Source of the DNA: Manduca sexta
Lineage: Eukaryota > Arthropoda > Insecta > Lepidoptera > Sphingidae
NCBI RefSeq assembly: GCF_014839805.1
Contig: NC_051131.1
Coordinates: forward strand, 4,576,913 to 4,640,912
DNA: 64,000 nucleotides
Direction of reading: 5' to 3'
Shown here: positions 1-11,938 of the stretch, one piece after another
Layout: every line of letters starts with the position of its first letter
How positions within the stretch are numbered: position 1 is the first letter of the stretch
Program-made: the position numbers and the translations under genes
The notes under the pieces: model-generated
Database searches by the model: none
The model's input: the letters and a program-made list of their open reading frames with translations, nothing else
Told to the model about the DNA's origin: nothing

Positions 1-1
1 T

Positions 2-100
2 GAGCAACACATCTTTACAAATGTGATCATCGTACCTGATAACTGTCCTCCAGGATATCAAATGGCGGCAGACGGAGTGTGTCGCGAAGTATTCGAATAA
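2..100 (+). CDS. 3' end of a small CPPG/DGVCR-motif protein (partial, 5' cut by window edge)
   Basis: The frame is open from base 2 to a TAA at 98-100 and encodes 32 residues ending in NVIIVPDNCPPGYQM then AADGVCREVFE. The two cysteines lie 16 residues apart. The C-terminus closely matches the complete gene at 7069-7302 (MIVVPPNCPPGQQM, SDGVCRVVF), so the two are tandem paralogues on the same strand. I do not recognise a named family. Short arthropod proteins ending in CPxG...G.CR are common and often secreted, but here the N-terminus lies outside the window, so location cannot be judged. The real exon boundary may fall a few bases inside this interval. Confidence 0.75.
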   Translation, partial: EQHIFTNVIIVPDNCPPGYQMAADGVCREVFE

Positions 101-146
101 ACGGTTTACTTTGAATTCGTGATTTTTTCTACGGTTAAAACTTGCC

Positions 147-152
147 AATAAA
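147..152 (+). terminator. Polyadenylation signal AATAAA of the first CPPG-motif gene
   Basis: A canonical AATAAA lies 47 bases after the stop codon of the partial gene at 2-100, a normal distance for an insect 3' UTR. Confidence 0.5.
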
Positions 153-2014
153 TTGAATACGCACCAAGCTATGCAGTTTTCTTTAAAACCAACTTTGACT
201 CGCCATTTTCAAATAGCGTAGAAACATAGATATATACAAGGCTATATATCTCTATATATTATCGTGTAATGCCAATGGACAAGTCATTACAAGCACACGG
301 CATGAAATAATTAGTAATTTTGTCAGTTTCTTTATTTGAATGAAATGAGAGTACGAGTATATATTTATACAAAATGAATAAAGCATAATATGTGATTTCG
401 TACATACATCTTTCGATAGAAAATATGTAGTACTTAATTAATTTATTTTTAAATCGTTATGCATTTCTATAACATCTTATATTGTGGTTCAATGACCATC
501 AAATCAATATAAATATTTTAAATGATTTAAATGTAATATCAATATGAAACAAAAATACATTTTTAATGTGCATATAGACACGTTAAAGATAATTATTTTT
601 TTGTTTGTAATGGTTTTTGAAGTCGGTTTACTTTTTTGGTAAAACTGTTTTTATATCAAATTATACTGTCCTCTTTGCTTGTTGTCAATTCAGTTCGGTG
701 TGAGAGAAGACTTATATGTAATTGTGTAAAAAATAAAACATACTATAATCATCAAAAACTATTTTGACTATCAATTATAATTATTGTGGTAGTCAATGAT
801 TTTTTATTAATAGAGGTATAGAGGAAAGTACTAGGGGACTCCATATTTAATTAAGTCGAAACTGGGCTAGGGTTAGACTCGCTTTCCCTATCTCAATTCG
901 GGCCCCCAGTCGAGCTTAGGTCGAGTAGACAAAAAACTCAAAGCCAATTTTAATTATTGATACGACCAAACAGAATACAAAATAATATAATAATTAATAA
1001 AAAAATCACCTGGCAAGCATATGGTTGCAGGTGGAACTTACTTCAGCTCCTGTATTATAAGATTCTAATTAAGGATTGACCAAAAATATCTAAGTACTAG
1101 TCTAATGGATAGAAATTAACTGTGGCATACGATTTTTGCTTGAGCAAAAATGACATACTTCGCGGGTAGTGAAGTTGAAAGCTTAAAGCACTACCCGCAA
1201 CGGTGGCCTAAAACGGCACACTAACTGTATTATTAGAACTCATCTATTAAAAATTTATAATTCATATAGAAAAAAAAAACAACATATTTCAGAAATATAT
1301 GATACTTTGGTTGTGTTTTTTTTTTTATAATGTGGATATTAGTTCGTTAAAAAATTGCCATTAAAGTTGTCGATTTCGTGCATCTCCACCTAAAGTAAAC
1401 ATCTATGCTACCAACACTATTAAAAAAAACAATTTAATATGGATAATTTGGTAGATTATTTTTTTTAAACGACCTACATTTATTTTTTTTAAAGATATTA
1501 TTCGTAAATCTTTGCATGATACCCCGCCCGTAACTTGCGCGTCTCTAAGTGTGGAAAGTGTGCAATTGCTCAAAGTTGATTGTTTCGGGAGGGGGTTAAT
1601 ATTCTTTCGTTTAGGGCCCATCAATGGCCTAATATAAGCTTGATTAATGTAAGTAATGTATGTATGTAATGATATTAATACATTATATTCTTTATTTATC
1701 ATTTATTTAATTTTCTATTAGGACATGTGTTATTTTCAGACATGTTACTATATAAAAAAATACTTTTTATTAACAAGAAGTTTGTTTACTTTATAAATTA
1801 ATCCACACCTCTATATACAGACGTCTTAATCCATAATATCTTGACGGATATTTTTAGGTGCAATTATTACTGATTATAATTATTAGACATAAAGTCCCGC
1901 TTCGTATCACCTGACTATAATTTTGATTCTCAAACCGGGTTTATTTTATGAATGTACGGGCTTGGTAAAGTTTAAGTGCGTCATAGTTTTGTTGGTAATG
2001 ATATATATTTCATA

Positions 2015-2245
2015 TCCGGCCGGATCGCGACCAGCGTATACAAGGTGTTGAAACCTGCTATAGTGGCCCATGGAAGTGTGTTGCGTTCCGGGTTCAGCCT
2101 GTGTATGTCCGGTTCCTACAGGCCTGCATAATTGTGTCGACAGTCATAATTCTCTCGTTAGTTGACATTCTATTGGACCACACTCCACTTACCATCAGGT
2201 GCAGTTGGGTAGCACTGTCGTGTCCGATAAAAGAAAATATAAATT
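2015..2245 (+). repeat. Interspersed repeat fragment, SINE/LINE-3'-end-like
   Basis: A GC-richer island in AT-rich DNA contains CACTTACCATCAGGTG followed by GTCCGATAAAAGAAA. This kind of 3' end is common in dispersed lepidopteran retroelements. Boundaries are approximate and no target-site duplication was identified. Confidence 0.4.
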
Positions 2246-3054
2246 GATGAGAGATTACTGTCCCTTACCAGTTGACATCATTAGGTCTACTTATCCGTAA
2301 ATGAGTGTACACAGACTGATCCCGGAAGCCGAAGCCTTTGGGGATAACTATAGTGCGTTTTACACGTCGTGTGTGGATTGGCCATGCAAGCTGATAAAAA
2401 TATACTAGATTCTTAATTTTAATTATATTTTATTTAACCAACTGATATTTAGCGGTAATACGCCGCTACAAACCGGACCTATGACTGTCCTATTAAAGCT
2501 TCAATTTTTTTTCTCCGCCTCCATTTACTAAACTTAAACCCGTTTTAGAATCCGGATCCGACACGTCATTGTCACGTTACCACATCCGCAGTTCTAACGG
2601 TTATATTTAACCTAATATGAACTCAAGTAAAATGTGACTTGTGTGTCCTTAAACACCCTCATTTGCATAACTGTATATAGATTTGTTATCTTTCCAATAA
2701 ACCACGCTTAGATATCGAGTGAGCGTAGTCTGGAATATTTTAACGTGACATCCTGTTTATATTAAGCATACGGAGTGTAAACGGGATTCTTTAGTATTCC
2801 ACATAATTTCATGTTTACCGATCACGGTGTCCGTTTGAAAGAAATTTGTTAAACGAATTACTTTACGACAATTTGTATTATTTAAATAAAACGAGTCCGA
2901 TAGCATATTGTACGCAGTTTGCATTCCAAGAAGTAATAACCAAAAGTATAATTTCGTGGTTTACCAATTGTAGCCAGTGTTACTACTAGACACAATAAGA
3001 CTCAACATCTCATGTTTCTGAATGGCGAGCGCAGTGGAATACCAAACAATTCTT

Positions 3055-3165
3055 TGTAATTCAAGGTGTTAGAAGGTGTTTCTACTATTAATCGGCGGTC
3101 GTATCACTCATCATCAGGCCAACGGCAAGCTCGGCTCATCATTCGAAGCAATAAATAAAAATGTT
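3055..3165 (+). repeat. Dispersed repeat, copy A (partner at 50513-50620)
   Basis: The segment starts with TTGTAATTCAAGGTGTT and runs through CGGTCGTATCACTCATCATCAG to a run of AATAAAT. A diverged copy in the same orientation lies at 50513-50620. The shared order of blocks (TTTCTACT, GTCGTATC, ATCAGGC, CTCAT, AATAAA) marks one retroelement family. Confidence 0.6.
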
Positions 3166-5020
3166 CCCAAACATAGATATACCTAGCAGATAACTTTAGA
3201 TTTCGGGTTAGGTACCTACTTACCTGATAATATGGCAAGCCCTAAAGACCGGCTCATAGGAGTTGTTCACTAAGCGTCTATTTCAAAGTGTCCGCATAAA
3301 CATTCTAATAATAGGTAATATACAACATAACTCTATGTTTCCTTTGAAAAAGTAACGCAAAGATGAAACGAACTAAAATGTAATTATAATAGTATGTAGT
3401 GTATTGGTTGAAATTAACTTAGCGTTAATAAAGGGAACTTCTGGTGGGTTTAGTTACGATTTTTGTCTATTTAACCTTTATTATTATTATCTAATCTTAT
3501 AATAAGACTTATTTTCTAACTTCTGGTGGAAAAAGAGGGGTGTTATAAGTATGTTTCTGTGATGGCATAGTAGCTCCCGGGTGAATGGACCGATTTTGAT
3601 ACTGTTTTTTATTATTTTATTATTACTTTTCAGATCAACATTTACTCTACGGCCTAAGCAGATGATCGCTAAATAGGTAATTCTAATAAATTATCTTTTT
3701 TTTGTAAATTTCGTTGTGAGACTTTGAAGTCGGTATGTCCTATCTTTAGAGTTTTTAGCGAGAATCAATATACAGGGTCATTTTTATATTGTGTTACTAA
3801 ATGAAACCACATATTCGTCTTTACCCCTGTTAACATTGTGCCAAAAATCATCCATGAATAACAAATATTTTGGCCAAAAATCACAGTTTTAGTTTTCTTT
3901 TTTTTTTCATTTTGTAGCTCATTAAATATTGCATGTGTATAAGTATTTTTCTGACTGAAAGTAAATTTTATTTTCAAGAAGGCAATCGCATGGTTTCATT
4001 TATTAAAGCAATCTCAAAATGCCTGTGTAGTAGGTAGAGTGGCCGAAGAAAGCCCGGCTCTAACAGGGGCTTCCATGCATATTATTTTTTTCTATTTTTG
4101 TTGAGTTGTAGTGCAAAAATATACTACGACTTCTTGTTTGTTATATTATTAAATATTATATGTATATGTTGTTATGTGTTGTATTTCATTCAGAAGTTTT
4201 ACTGTATATGTTTTCATGAAACGATTTTATGGACATTTCAAAATTACATGGACCTAGAAGGGTTCCATAATTTTATATTTTTATAGCATAGACCGGCAAA
4301 CAATGAGCAGATCATCTGTTACCTGATTTTAACTGCCCATACAAAAGAAATAACAGAAAAATCGTTAATGCGCTGCCGGCCTTATAGGACAAGAATAAGT
4401 TGATATTAAGAAAAGTAGATAGGTAGGTAATGTACTACGTACGTATGTAGGTATGTTAAGTGTATGTTTGGGTTTCCGGAAATTTCTTACTATACGAAAC
4501 ACAAGAAAAAGCTGTGACTTTGAGTTAATTTGGTGTAGCATAGTAACACAACTCGTATTGTCGCTACTGATTTTAGGTAATGCTACCGACGATCTAATAA
4601 TATGAAAAAAATTGTGATACTTCAAAATTGTACGATACATGATCCTTAATAAGTAGTATTATAAAAAAATAATTTTTACCTACTTAATCTATTTAATAAT
4701 TGTATTAAAATATGCATTTAGTGATACAAAAGAAACTCTGTATGCATCAGAAATTGTTACAAACTTGTGTGAAATTAGGTCATTGATTGATTTAACTTAT
4801 CCGTGCTTTACCAGGAAGTCATATCAGCTCCATTAAGATTATGAAGTAGTAAATGTGTCACAGAAAAATATTTTTATCAATGGGGTGTGTGGACGATTGG
4901 CGTCGGTGCTACAATATGGAATTATCATTATGATTTCAGAATTGTTGATAAATCTATCTATAATTTAACATGAGTCAGTAAGACGTCAAAGGTTCGATAA
5001 AACCAAAGGGGTATTGTTAG

Positions 5021-5055
5021 TATATAAAGTAAAACCGGCCGGTGTCTGCATCAGT
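5021..5055 (+). promoter_or_regulatory. Core promoter of the CPPG-motif gene: TATA box plus TCAGT initiator
   Basis: TATATAAAG begins at 5021 and the arthropod initiator core TCAGT lies at 5051-5055, about 30 bases downstream. This is the canonical insect TATA-Inr spacing. The 5' splice site of exon 1 follows 60 bases later, supporting real transcription from here. Confidence 0.75.
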
Positions 5056-5114
5056 ACAACGCGAGCGCGAGTCGAACGTGCGTGCAACAAAATTGTGATT
5101 TTAACGTATTAAAT
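5053..5114 (+). other. Non-coding exon 1 of the CPPG-motif gene
   Basis: Inferred from the initiator at 5051-5055 to a strong donor AAAT|GTGAGT at 5115. The exon has no ATG and would join the acceptor TTTACAG|AATA at 7065, four bases before the start codon. It therefore contributes only 5' UTR. The intron between (5115-7064) is about 1.95 kb and carries a generic retroelement-like stretch near 6640-6850. Confidence 0.6.
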
Positions 5115-7068
5115 GTGAGTACATTTTATTATTACAGTTGGCTTTAATAGATGCCTGATTCATCGACTTAGTGATTATATTAAGATTAGATCCCTTGGTT
5201 TGATTCCCAAGATCATAAACCCTTCACGTAAGTTAACCTGGATTAGAATTTAATTTGATCAAAGTATTATCTTTTATCACGTCATAGGATAGAATAGGTT
5301 CTACGAAGCGAAGTGCACTTTACCTACTTCATTATGGATATAATTATGTGTGGCAGTGTGTTATGGCAGATACCTAAATATATTTCGTTATCTATATTCC
5401 AGAATTCACCATTAAAAGCATGTGCAATATTTTAGTATACAAATTATATTGTAAACAAATATATTATTGGATTATAAGTTCAGTTTTCATAAATATTGTA
5501 CTGGTCTTAAAAAAATTTTGGGAATGTAGAGAAATTTGTCCATGAGTAATGGCATCTTTCCATAACTGATCGTAAGTAGAAAATGCAACAAAGTAATATT
5601 CATTTTAGATCAAACTATTGTGAGAGAATGATAATACATACTACCACCCGGATTTTGTTTTATTTGTATTTGTTATCTCTACTTAACTATATCGATAACG
5701 AAAATACGTGTTAATAAACAAAATAATGGCAAAATAAATTCTAATCACGCATAATCTTTTTTGGTATACAATCAAGTATTTAGCTCAATAATTTATCATT
5801 GAGAATTGCACAAATTGTGTTACGTTATTAACAATTATTGTAACATCATTGAATTATTACGTACATGTGACTTAGGCGTAACAAGGAAATAATTTATAAT
5901 ACAAAAAAATAAATGTCATTGACCCTGGCGAGGCCGACCTTCATCTATCGTGATAAAATATTTAGTTTTTGTGAATTGTAAACAGAGTAATTTTTTGTGA
6001 ACATTGCTGCTTCCGATTAAGTTCTTTTTTATATTTTTTCGCTAACAGAACATTATTGCTTATTGCTATTTTAATTCTTCAATGATTTTTGTTTTATGAA
6101 ATCTACCTATGTTGTATTTATAATCAGGCAATAAAAACCATAATTGTTTCTTTGGATTAATAATAATGCAGGACTTTCATTATTGCTGATAATCGTTAAA
6201 AAATGTATATGTTTTAATATTTTCCACATTTTCTATCGTGATTTTTCACTTGTTGATTTATTGTTTTACAAAATTAATGAATTCATAAATGTTAGTGTCA
6301 GTTTCAAAATAAGTTTTAAATGAGTAGTTTTATAACTTAACGCAGGTTTTAGCCAAGAATATGTTTTATACAGAATGTAGGAGTTACTTATTGGAAAAAT
6401 CCAAAAGAATGCTTATGCTAAATAAAGTATGAAAATGAAAAAGATGAAAATGAAGTATGAAAATTAAGTGCAGTATACCGCACTTAATTTTCATAAAGGT
6501 CTTAATATACGTTATTGCTTTGTTATTGAATGATCAAATTATCGGGCATTATTTATCAAATCAATGTTAATCAGACGCTGTACAAGGACGAGGAAAATAT
6601 TAGCATATGTAGACATATATTATTATAGGGAATTTACAGGTCTTGCGACAAGCAAGCAAATGTAGATATATTATAAGTATGTAACTACGATGGTCCGGAG
6701 GGTTCATGCTCTTCGGTCGGATCCAACTGTGAATCTAAACTATTCAGGGACCTATCTGAAAGCACATAGAAAATTTTCGTAAATATCGGTCCAACGGTTT
6801 AGGAGAAATCTGTAACACATTCACAAAGAAATTTTAAATATGTTTTATATATTTATCCAAAAAAATAACAGCTGTCCGCTAAATTCAAATTCATCAAACG
6901 CGCCCAGTTTTCTTAATGCTTTCCGCAAGAACCTTATACGAAGTATAAGAAAATTTATAAAAAGTTGGAAGAAATCAGCTATGTCGTTCTAATGTTATGA
7001 CATGACGAAGGGTAATAGAAATTAATTAGGCAATTATATATAAAAATTTACATTTTGTTTACAGAATA

Positions 7069-7302
7069 ATGGCTGACAGTAACGCTATTGTGTTTCCTGA
7101 TGAGGTTGAAGCGGCGAAGGAAGCCGCTAAAGCCGAAGTAAAAGTAGAAAACGGAGACAGCAACACCGTTGAGGAGGCTCCTGCGGAACCCGCGCAGCCG
7201 CTACCGGAAGTGGCACTACGGAATATGATCGTAGTGCCACCAAACTGCCCGCCAGGACAACAAATGGGCTCAGATGGAGTGTGCCGAGTAGTCTTTAATT
7301 AA
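7069..7302 (+). CDS. Small acidic CPPG/DGVCR-motif protein, 77 aa
   Basis: A single coding exon follows the acceptor TTTACAG at 7064; the ATG is the first in the predicted mRNA. The protein begins MADSNAIVFPDEVEAAKEAA and has an acidic, Ala/Glu/Pro-rich N-terminal half (residues 1-50) without a hydrophobic signal sequence. The C-terminal module is VALRNMIVVPPNCPPGQQM then GSDGVCRVVFN, with two cysteines 16 residues apart. The same module ends the gene at 2-100. Function is unknown. The missing signal peptide is notable because proteins with this ending are often exported; an alternative upstream exon could supply one, but I did not find it. The two cysteines could pair within a molecule or between molecules. 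Confidence 0.8.
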   Translation: MADSNAIVFPDEVEAAKEAAKAEVKVENGDSNTVEEAPAEPAQPLPEVALRNMIVVPPNCPPGQQMGSDGVCRVVFN

Positions 7303-7516
7303 TTCTTACTTTTAAAACCATAATTTATATCCCAGTCTTTAATGTATGCTTTTAATTTTAAACGTTGTGTGAGTGTGGTCATTGTGTGAGTTATACAAAC
7401 AGTATTATAGTGTACTAATTGGTTTCTTTTGACATTTATTGTGTTGTATGGAAATATACTATTATTGATGTAAAATATTCGTTTTAATCGTGTTAATGGC
7501 AAATATGAGTTTTAAG

Positions 7517-7522
7517 AATAAA
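7517..7522 (+). terminator. Polyadenylation signal AATAAA of the CPPG-motif gene
   Basis: AATAAA lies 215 bases after the TAA stop of the gene at 7069-7302 and is followed by AT-rich sequence. It is the clearest signal downstream of that gene. Confidence 0.5.
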
Positions 7523-8823
7523 AACACATAATATTTCTAATAATTAACGATCATTTACTTTAAAATATTCATTATAATTACATAATAATCACCTAAATCT
7601 GTCATAATGAAAACACAAGAGCTAAGTTAAAAAATTAAATACTTCTGTTGCTATATTCACTGTGTAATAAAATATTGTTGATATTCGTCTACAAAATTAT
7701 AAATAACCGAGTGTAGCGTAAGTTTTAACAAATGGAGCATCACTTTCACACGAATTCCTGAAACAGAAAAATAAACGTCACATTTCTAATAACAGATATA
7801 CCATCGGCAAACAGGTTTATTTTAGGGTCCCTATTAATCATATAAATCCATATCAGATATTTATTTCCATATCAAATACAAGTTTTTTTTTAAATAAATA
7901 GTACCATGAATTATAAAATTGTTAGATATATCTTGTTTTGTTTTTAGATTTGCAGCCAGAGTTTACTTAACCAAGATTTTAATGATTGTAAATATCACGT
8001 AAAAGTCACGTCAGTATAACGTATGTTTTATGAAAGAGCTAGGAAAAACACTAGACAATATGTGTTAACATTGTATTACAGTTCTAATAAAAGCTATACA
8101 CGAACACATGGAAGATTGTATGAGACTGCACGGTATTTCTAACCTAGATGGCCTTGATATTAATATACAAATAACAGGCATTTGATTGATGGCAGTATAC
8201 ACAGTTTGTGTTTTTACCTCGAACAAAACACGTGCGATCTCTATGTCTGCCAAATCTTTTAAGTTATTTATAAAACAGGATATGACCCCAATACGTCATC
8301 GTATGGATATTATTTCGGAATATTATTAAGCTTCTGAGATATTACTTTCTGTTAATATATGTCAATAATAAATTAAATAATTATAAATTATAAATCTGAC
8401 TGCGTAGAATATAATTAACTAACTACAAATTAAATGTTTATAACAGTTTTAGGTATTTCAAGCGGGAATAAATAAAATTGCATAAAATATATATTGGTTA
8501 CAGGTTTGTCAGAAAAACAAAAATATCATGCACACAGTATTAGGCAAACTTTACCTTCCTGTTGGCGCAGTTAGGTAAAAACGATTCAAAATATCTATAT
8601 TTGAAGTCCATAATAGTATAAAAACAAATAAAAAATAAATGAAAACTGATCAAACCGCAATTGGTTTACCGCAATAGATTGATATCAAACACGTCAAATA
8701 AGAAACCAGTAGCTGCGTAGAAGAGCGTAGAATATAATTAAATGAATGTGTCGGCCATATTTGGGTGCCCTAGGCGAAAAAAATTCGGCACCCCTTCTTC
8801 TGGCAGTGACCTTTTTTAGGTCC

Positions 8824-8847
8824 TAATAAGGCCAGCTGGCCTTATTA
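8824..8847. repeat. 24-bp perfect palindrome
   Basis: TAATAAGGCCAG is followed directly by its exact reverse complement, with no spacer. It lies beside a GC-richer stretch (GGGTGCCCTAGGCG) that looks like a dispersed repeat edge, so it may be the core of a degraded element rather than a regulatory site. Confidence 0.6.
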
Positions 8848-9819
8848 TGTTCATGATGACGTTCAAGTCAAAGCCTGTGGCACACGTAGATCTCGACGCC
8901 CCAAGGGACCGACCAGCTCGTCCGTCGCTAATGTCAGTACTGATTACTGAGTGTCGTAAATTTTCGTATTTTCTGAAGAAAATTTTATTTTTGTTGTCTA
9001 CTATCTACTTATATGAAATCATATGGGGATCTCAATATTATATACCTATATGCTATTATAGTACTTGCGAATTTCCGATGATAAATAATGCCGCAGCATA
9101 GGTATTTTCATAGAACTATTCAGGGTAGTGTCCTCAGTAAAACGGCACGCTAACCATTTTTTTAATCAAACTCCGTGCATTACATTAAGGAGGGGGTATG
9201 TGTATTGGAAAGTGGTGATAAATTCGTTGGACCTCCGGGATTTACGGACATGACTGAACAGAATTTTGCTACACGCTTTTTTTTTGTCAGACAGTACTTA
9301 ATACCGCCTTCGTTATATCGGCTCATTTGTGCTGGATTTTTGTTGCTAAACAAGCAATGTATTAACATTAGAAGTTTATACCTAGTCCCCCTTATGTTTC
9401 CTTTGATTGAGTCATGCCGTGTTAGGTTAGATCTATTATTAAAATTATAATTTCATATAATTTAATGCAACATACTTTCGCTATTCAGAAGGTAGTAGGA
9501 ATATAGCTTGCTTCCTAACGTTGTCCAGTTTTCAAAAATCCTAATAAAACTTTACCAAACCATGTTAAACTACGTGCGTCGCATCTGCGACTGATAGTAA
9601 AGTTTTCACAAGATTTTACTGTACTTAGGTGCAGTAATACAGTTATGGCCCACCAATGTAAATCTTTCAAACAAGAAATCAACCATGTAATATTGATCAT
9701 ATTTATTAATATAATGTTCCTAAATATGCTAATTTCATTTTTTTTTAGAAATTATTTTATCCTATATTATATCTAACAAATTACATAGGTTAACGTTAAT
9801 GTAACTACTAGGTTGAGCC

Positions 9820-10320
9820 TGTATCTTATCCTGGGTTATGGGGGCATTTAAAGATTTTCGCCATGCTATCACCTACCTGTGATAGCATGGCGCCATGCTA
9901 CCCCCCTTCCTGTCGTAAGAGGTGACTAAAACGGGGCTATTAGGAGTCATGACTGCGTAAGTGCGGCCTGAGTTCAACGAATGTTGCCGCCATTAAGGAA
10001 GGGGACTTCTGAGCCCCAAATGAGTTGAGCCACAAAGCTGCATTGTGCGGAAGCGGCTCCGGTGAATTCGGATGTATCTCAACCTCCGGAACCGTCTCAT
10101 GCGCGCAGAAGCAGGCCACCGCAGATCTAATCGGTATGCAGACATAAAATTGGTAGAGACCCAACCCAGAGGGCATTTACATGTCACCTAGGTCGGAAGA
10201 CCGGAGACTCCTACATAACCATTCTTCTGCTCCCCAAATTCAATGGCATACATTACATAGATTATACTGCGGGGAAAAAAGGCTGAGTATGGCCTGTGTC
10301 GCCGTAACCTATCCAATTTT
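9820..10320 (+). repeat. Dispersed repeat containing the CCTGTCGTAAGAGGTGACTAA block
   Basis: The region is far GC-richer than its flanks. Its core block CTGTCGTAAGAGGTGACTAA matches, in the opposite orientation, TTAGTCGCCTTTTACGACAG at about 51178-51198. This block is seen in many lepidopteran retroelement-derived repeats. No coding motif remains, so this is a fossil fragment with approximate ends. Confidence 0.5.
9860..9891. repeat. Perfect hairpin, 13-bp arms with 6-nt loop
   Basis: GCCATGCTATCAC (9860-9872), loop CTACCT, then the exact reverse complement (9879-9891). A further GCCATGCTA follows at once. It lies inside the repeat at 9820-10320. Confidence 0.6.
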
Positions 10321-10506
10321 GTTTTTAATTCGGTGAGTTATTTTTGCACCCATACTAATTGGGCCACCGCCAAGGCTTTAATTGATTTATTCATTTATAA
10401 ATATAACTGTCTGTTAATAGTATTTTATAAGAAAAAATAATAGCTAAATGTCGATACATACTTACGTAAAATAATATTACGGGAAATGTTGCACCCACGT
10501 TCCTAA

Positions 10507-10839
10507 GGGGCCGTTCAACTATTACGTAACGCAATTTGGGGGGGGAAGGGGGGTCTTGTAAAATGTTACGATGTGTTACAAAGGCGGGAGGGGACTTTCG
10601 TACAGAGCGTTATGTAAAATGTTTTTTTTTATTTTAAAACAATACCGAAGGTATTTTAGCGACTTTCCGGTATTTCGCGTAAAATAATTGTGAATATTAT
10701 AAAAAAAATTGACACTTTCGAGTTACATAACTTTTGGAAGGGGGGTGGGGGCGTACAGGAACACGTTTCGGCGCGTTACATGGGGGAGGGGGGGACAAAA
10801 ATCTTCAAAAATTGCATTACGTAATATTTGAACGGCCTC
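10507..10839 (+). mobile_element. PIF/Harbinger-like MITE, copy 1
   Basis: The element is about 333 bp with terminal inverted repeats of roughly 30 bp: left GGGGCCGTTCAACTATTACG, right the complement of GAGGCCGTTCAAATATTACG. It is flanked on both sides by TAA, the 3-bp duplication expected of PIF/Harbinger elements. It has no coding capacity; the interior is G-rich runs and AT-rich filler. A second copy lies inverted at 41256-41572. Confidence 0.7.
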
Positions 10840-11578
10840 TAACATGGCTCACCGTCCATGTTTACAAAAAAAAAAATCATGTGTTCTAATGCAAAATCAT
10901 ACAAAAATATTGCATATTTCTTTGATCATTAATGTGTTGCAATTTAAATAAATATTCCGAATATTTTAGATTTGGCTTTTTTATATTATTCAATAAGAAT
11001 CACCCCTTAAAATTTATAATCGTGTTTTTTGATATTTGTATTGCCTAGCGTTATTATTATCGTCGGTATTTTGACAGTATCGATATTGTATCGGCATTCG
11101 ATACCTACAATTATTTCGTCGACTCTTCATGTCGGATTACTCAGATAGTTGGGCTTAATTTTTTTGACTCTACATTTTGTCCTCGTATCTACTTACTGCT
11201 CGTGCAAAATACTTACATCATTTTATTATAAAATCAAAAATATATATTTTTTGTGTCGCTCGTGATGACTTTTAACTGATTCTTAATATTATTCATTCTC
11301 ATTCTGATTATAGGGGTCCTTTAGGAAAAAAATGTAATTGATGCCAAAATGCCTTGAAGCTTTCATTCCCTGACAAATGCCATGCCATCAAACATTCTTA
11401 TGAAAATTAAATATTGCGGCGCTGTTCGATAGCACTCCATTGCAAATTAGGTTATGTGTGACTAGCACAAAATAATAATCATACCTACTACCATTCTTGC
11501 TAATGTGCGGTGACAAAATAAAAAGAAAAAATCCATAATGAATATTATATTATGAAAATGTTATAACCTATCTACATA

Positions 11579-11584
11579 TTTATT
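11579..11584 (-). terminator. Candidate polyadenylation signal of the RGS7-like gene
   Basis: AATAAA on the minus strand, about 355 bases downstream of the stop codon at 11939-11941. It is the first clear signal after the stop. Its existence favours the TAA being a true end rather than a spliced-over one. Confidence 0.4.
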
Positions 11585-11938
11585 CTTTATATACAAAACA
11601 ACTCATAAATAAATAAAAACAAAACAAAAAGTTAAATTAAATTGTCTATAGACACAGCTTAAAAATTTTACGAATATTTTTGTATAGTCAAGTAATTTCG
11701 TAACCATGTTAAAGTTTCTAATATACCGTGATTAAATGGCCGTACGGCGTTAATAATTTTATGATATTAACTATAATGTTCAAATTATTATGAAAAATAT
11801 AAAATAATGTGTAAAAAATCATCGAGTGACTTATTTTCGATGTAAAGCAGGCAAAAGTAACACGAGGCACTAGGAGCAAGGTGCATGTACAAGTACGCAG
11901 CGCGAACTACTGAACGCACAAACTAAACTCACGAGTAC

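Larger units (their letters stand above)
153..5020. other. Intergenic AT-rich DNA between the two CPPG-motif genes
   Basis: No coding exon supported by splice sites or family resemblance was found on either strand. The open frames here are short and AT-driven. Recognisable contents are the repeat fragments annotated at 2015-2245 and 3055-3165. The rest shows nothing I can name. Confidence 0.6.
7523..11578. other. Intergenic DNA with repeats, between the CPPG-motif gene and the 3' end of the RGS7-like gene
   Basis: No gene is supported. It contains a 24-bp perfect palindrome (8824-8847), a hairpin (9860-9891), a GC-richer repeat (9820-10320) and a Harbinger-like MITE (10507-10839). The open frames near 8.8-10.2 kb lie in repeat-like DNA and resemble no family I know. 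Confidence 0.55.
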
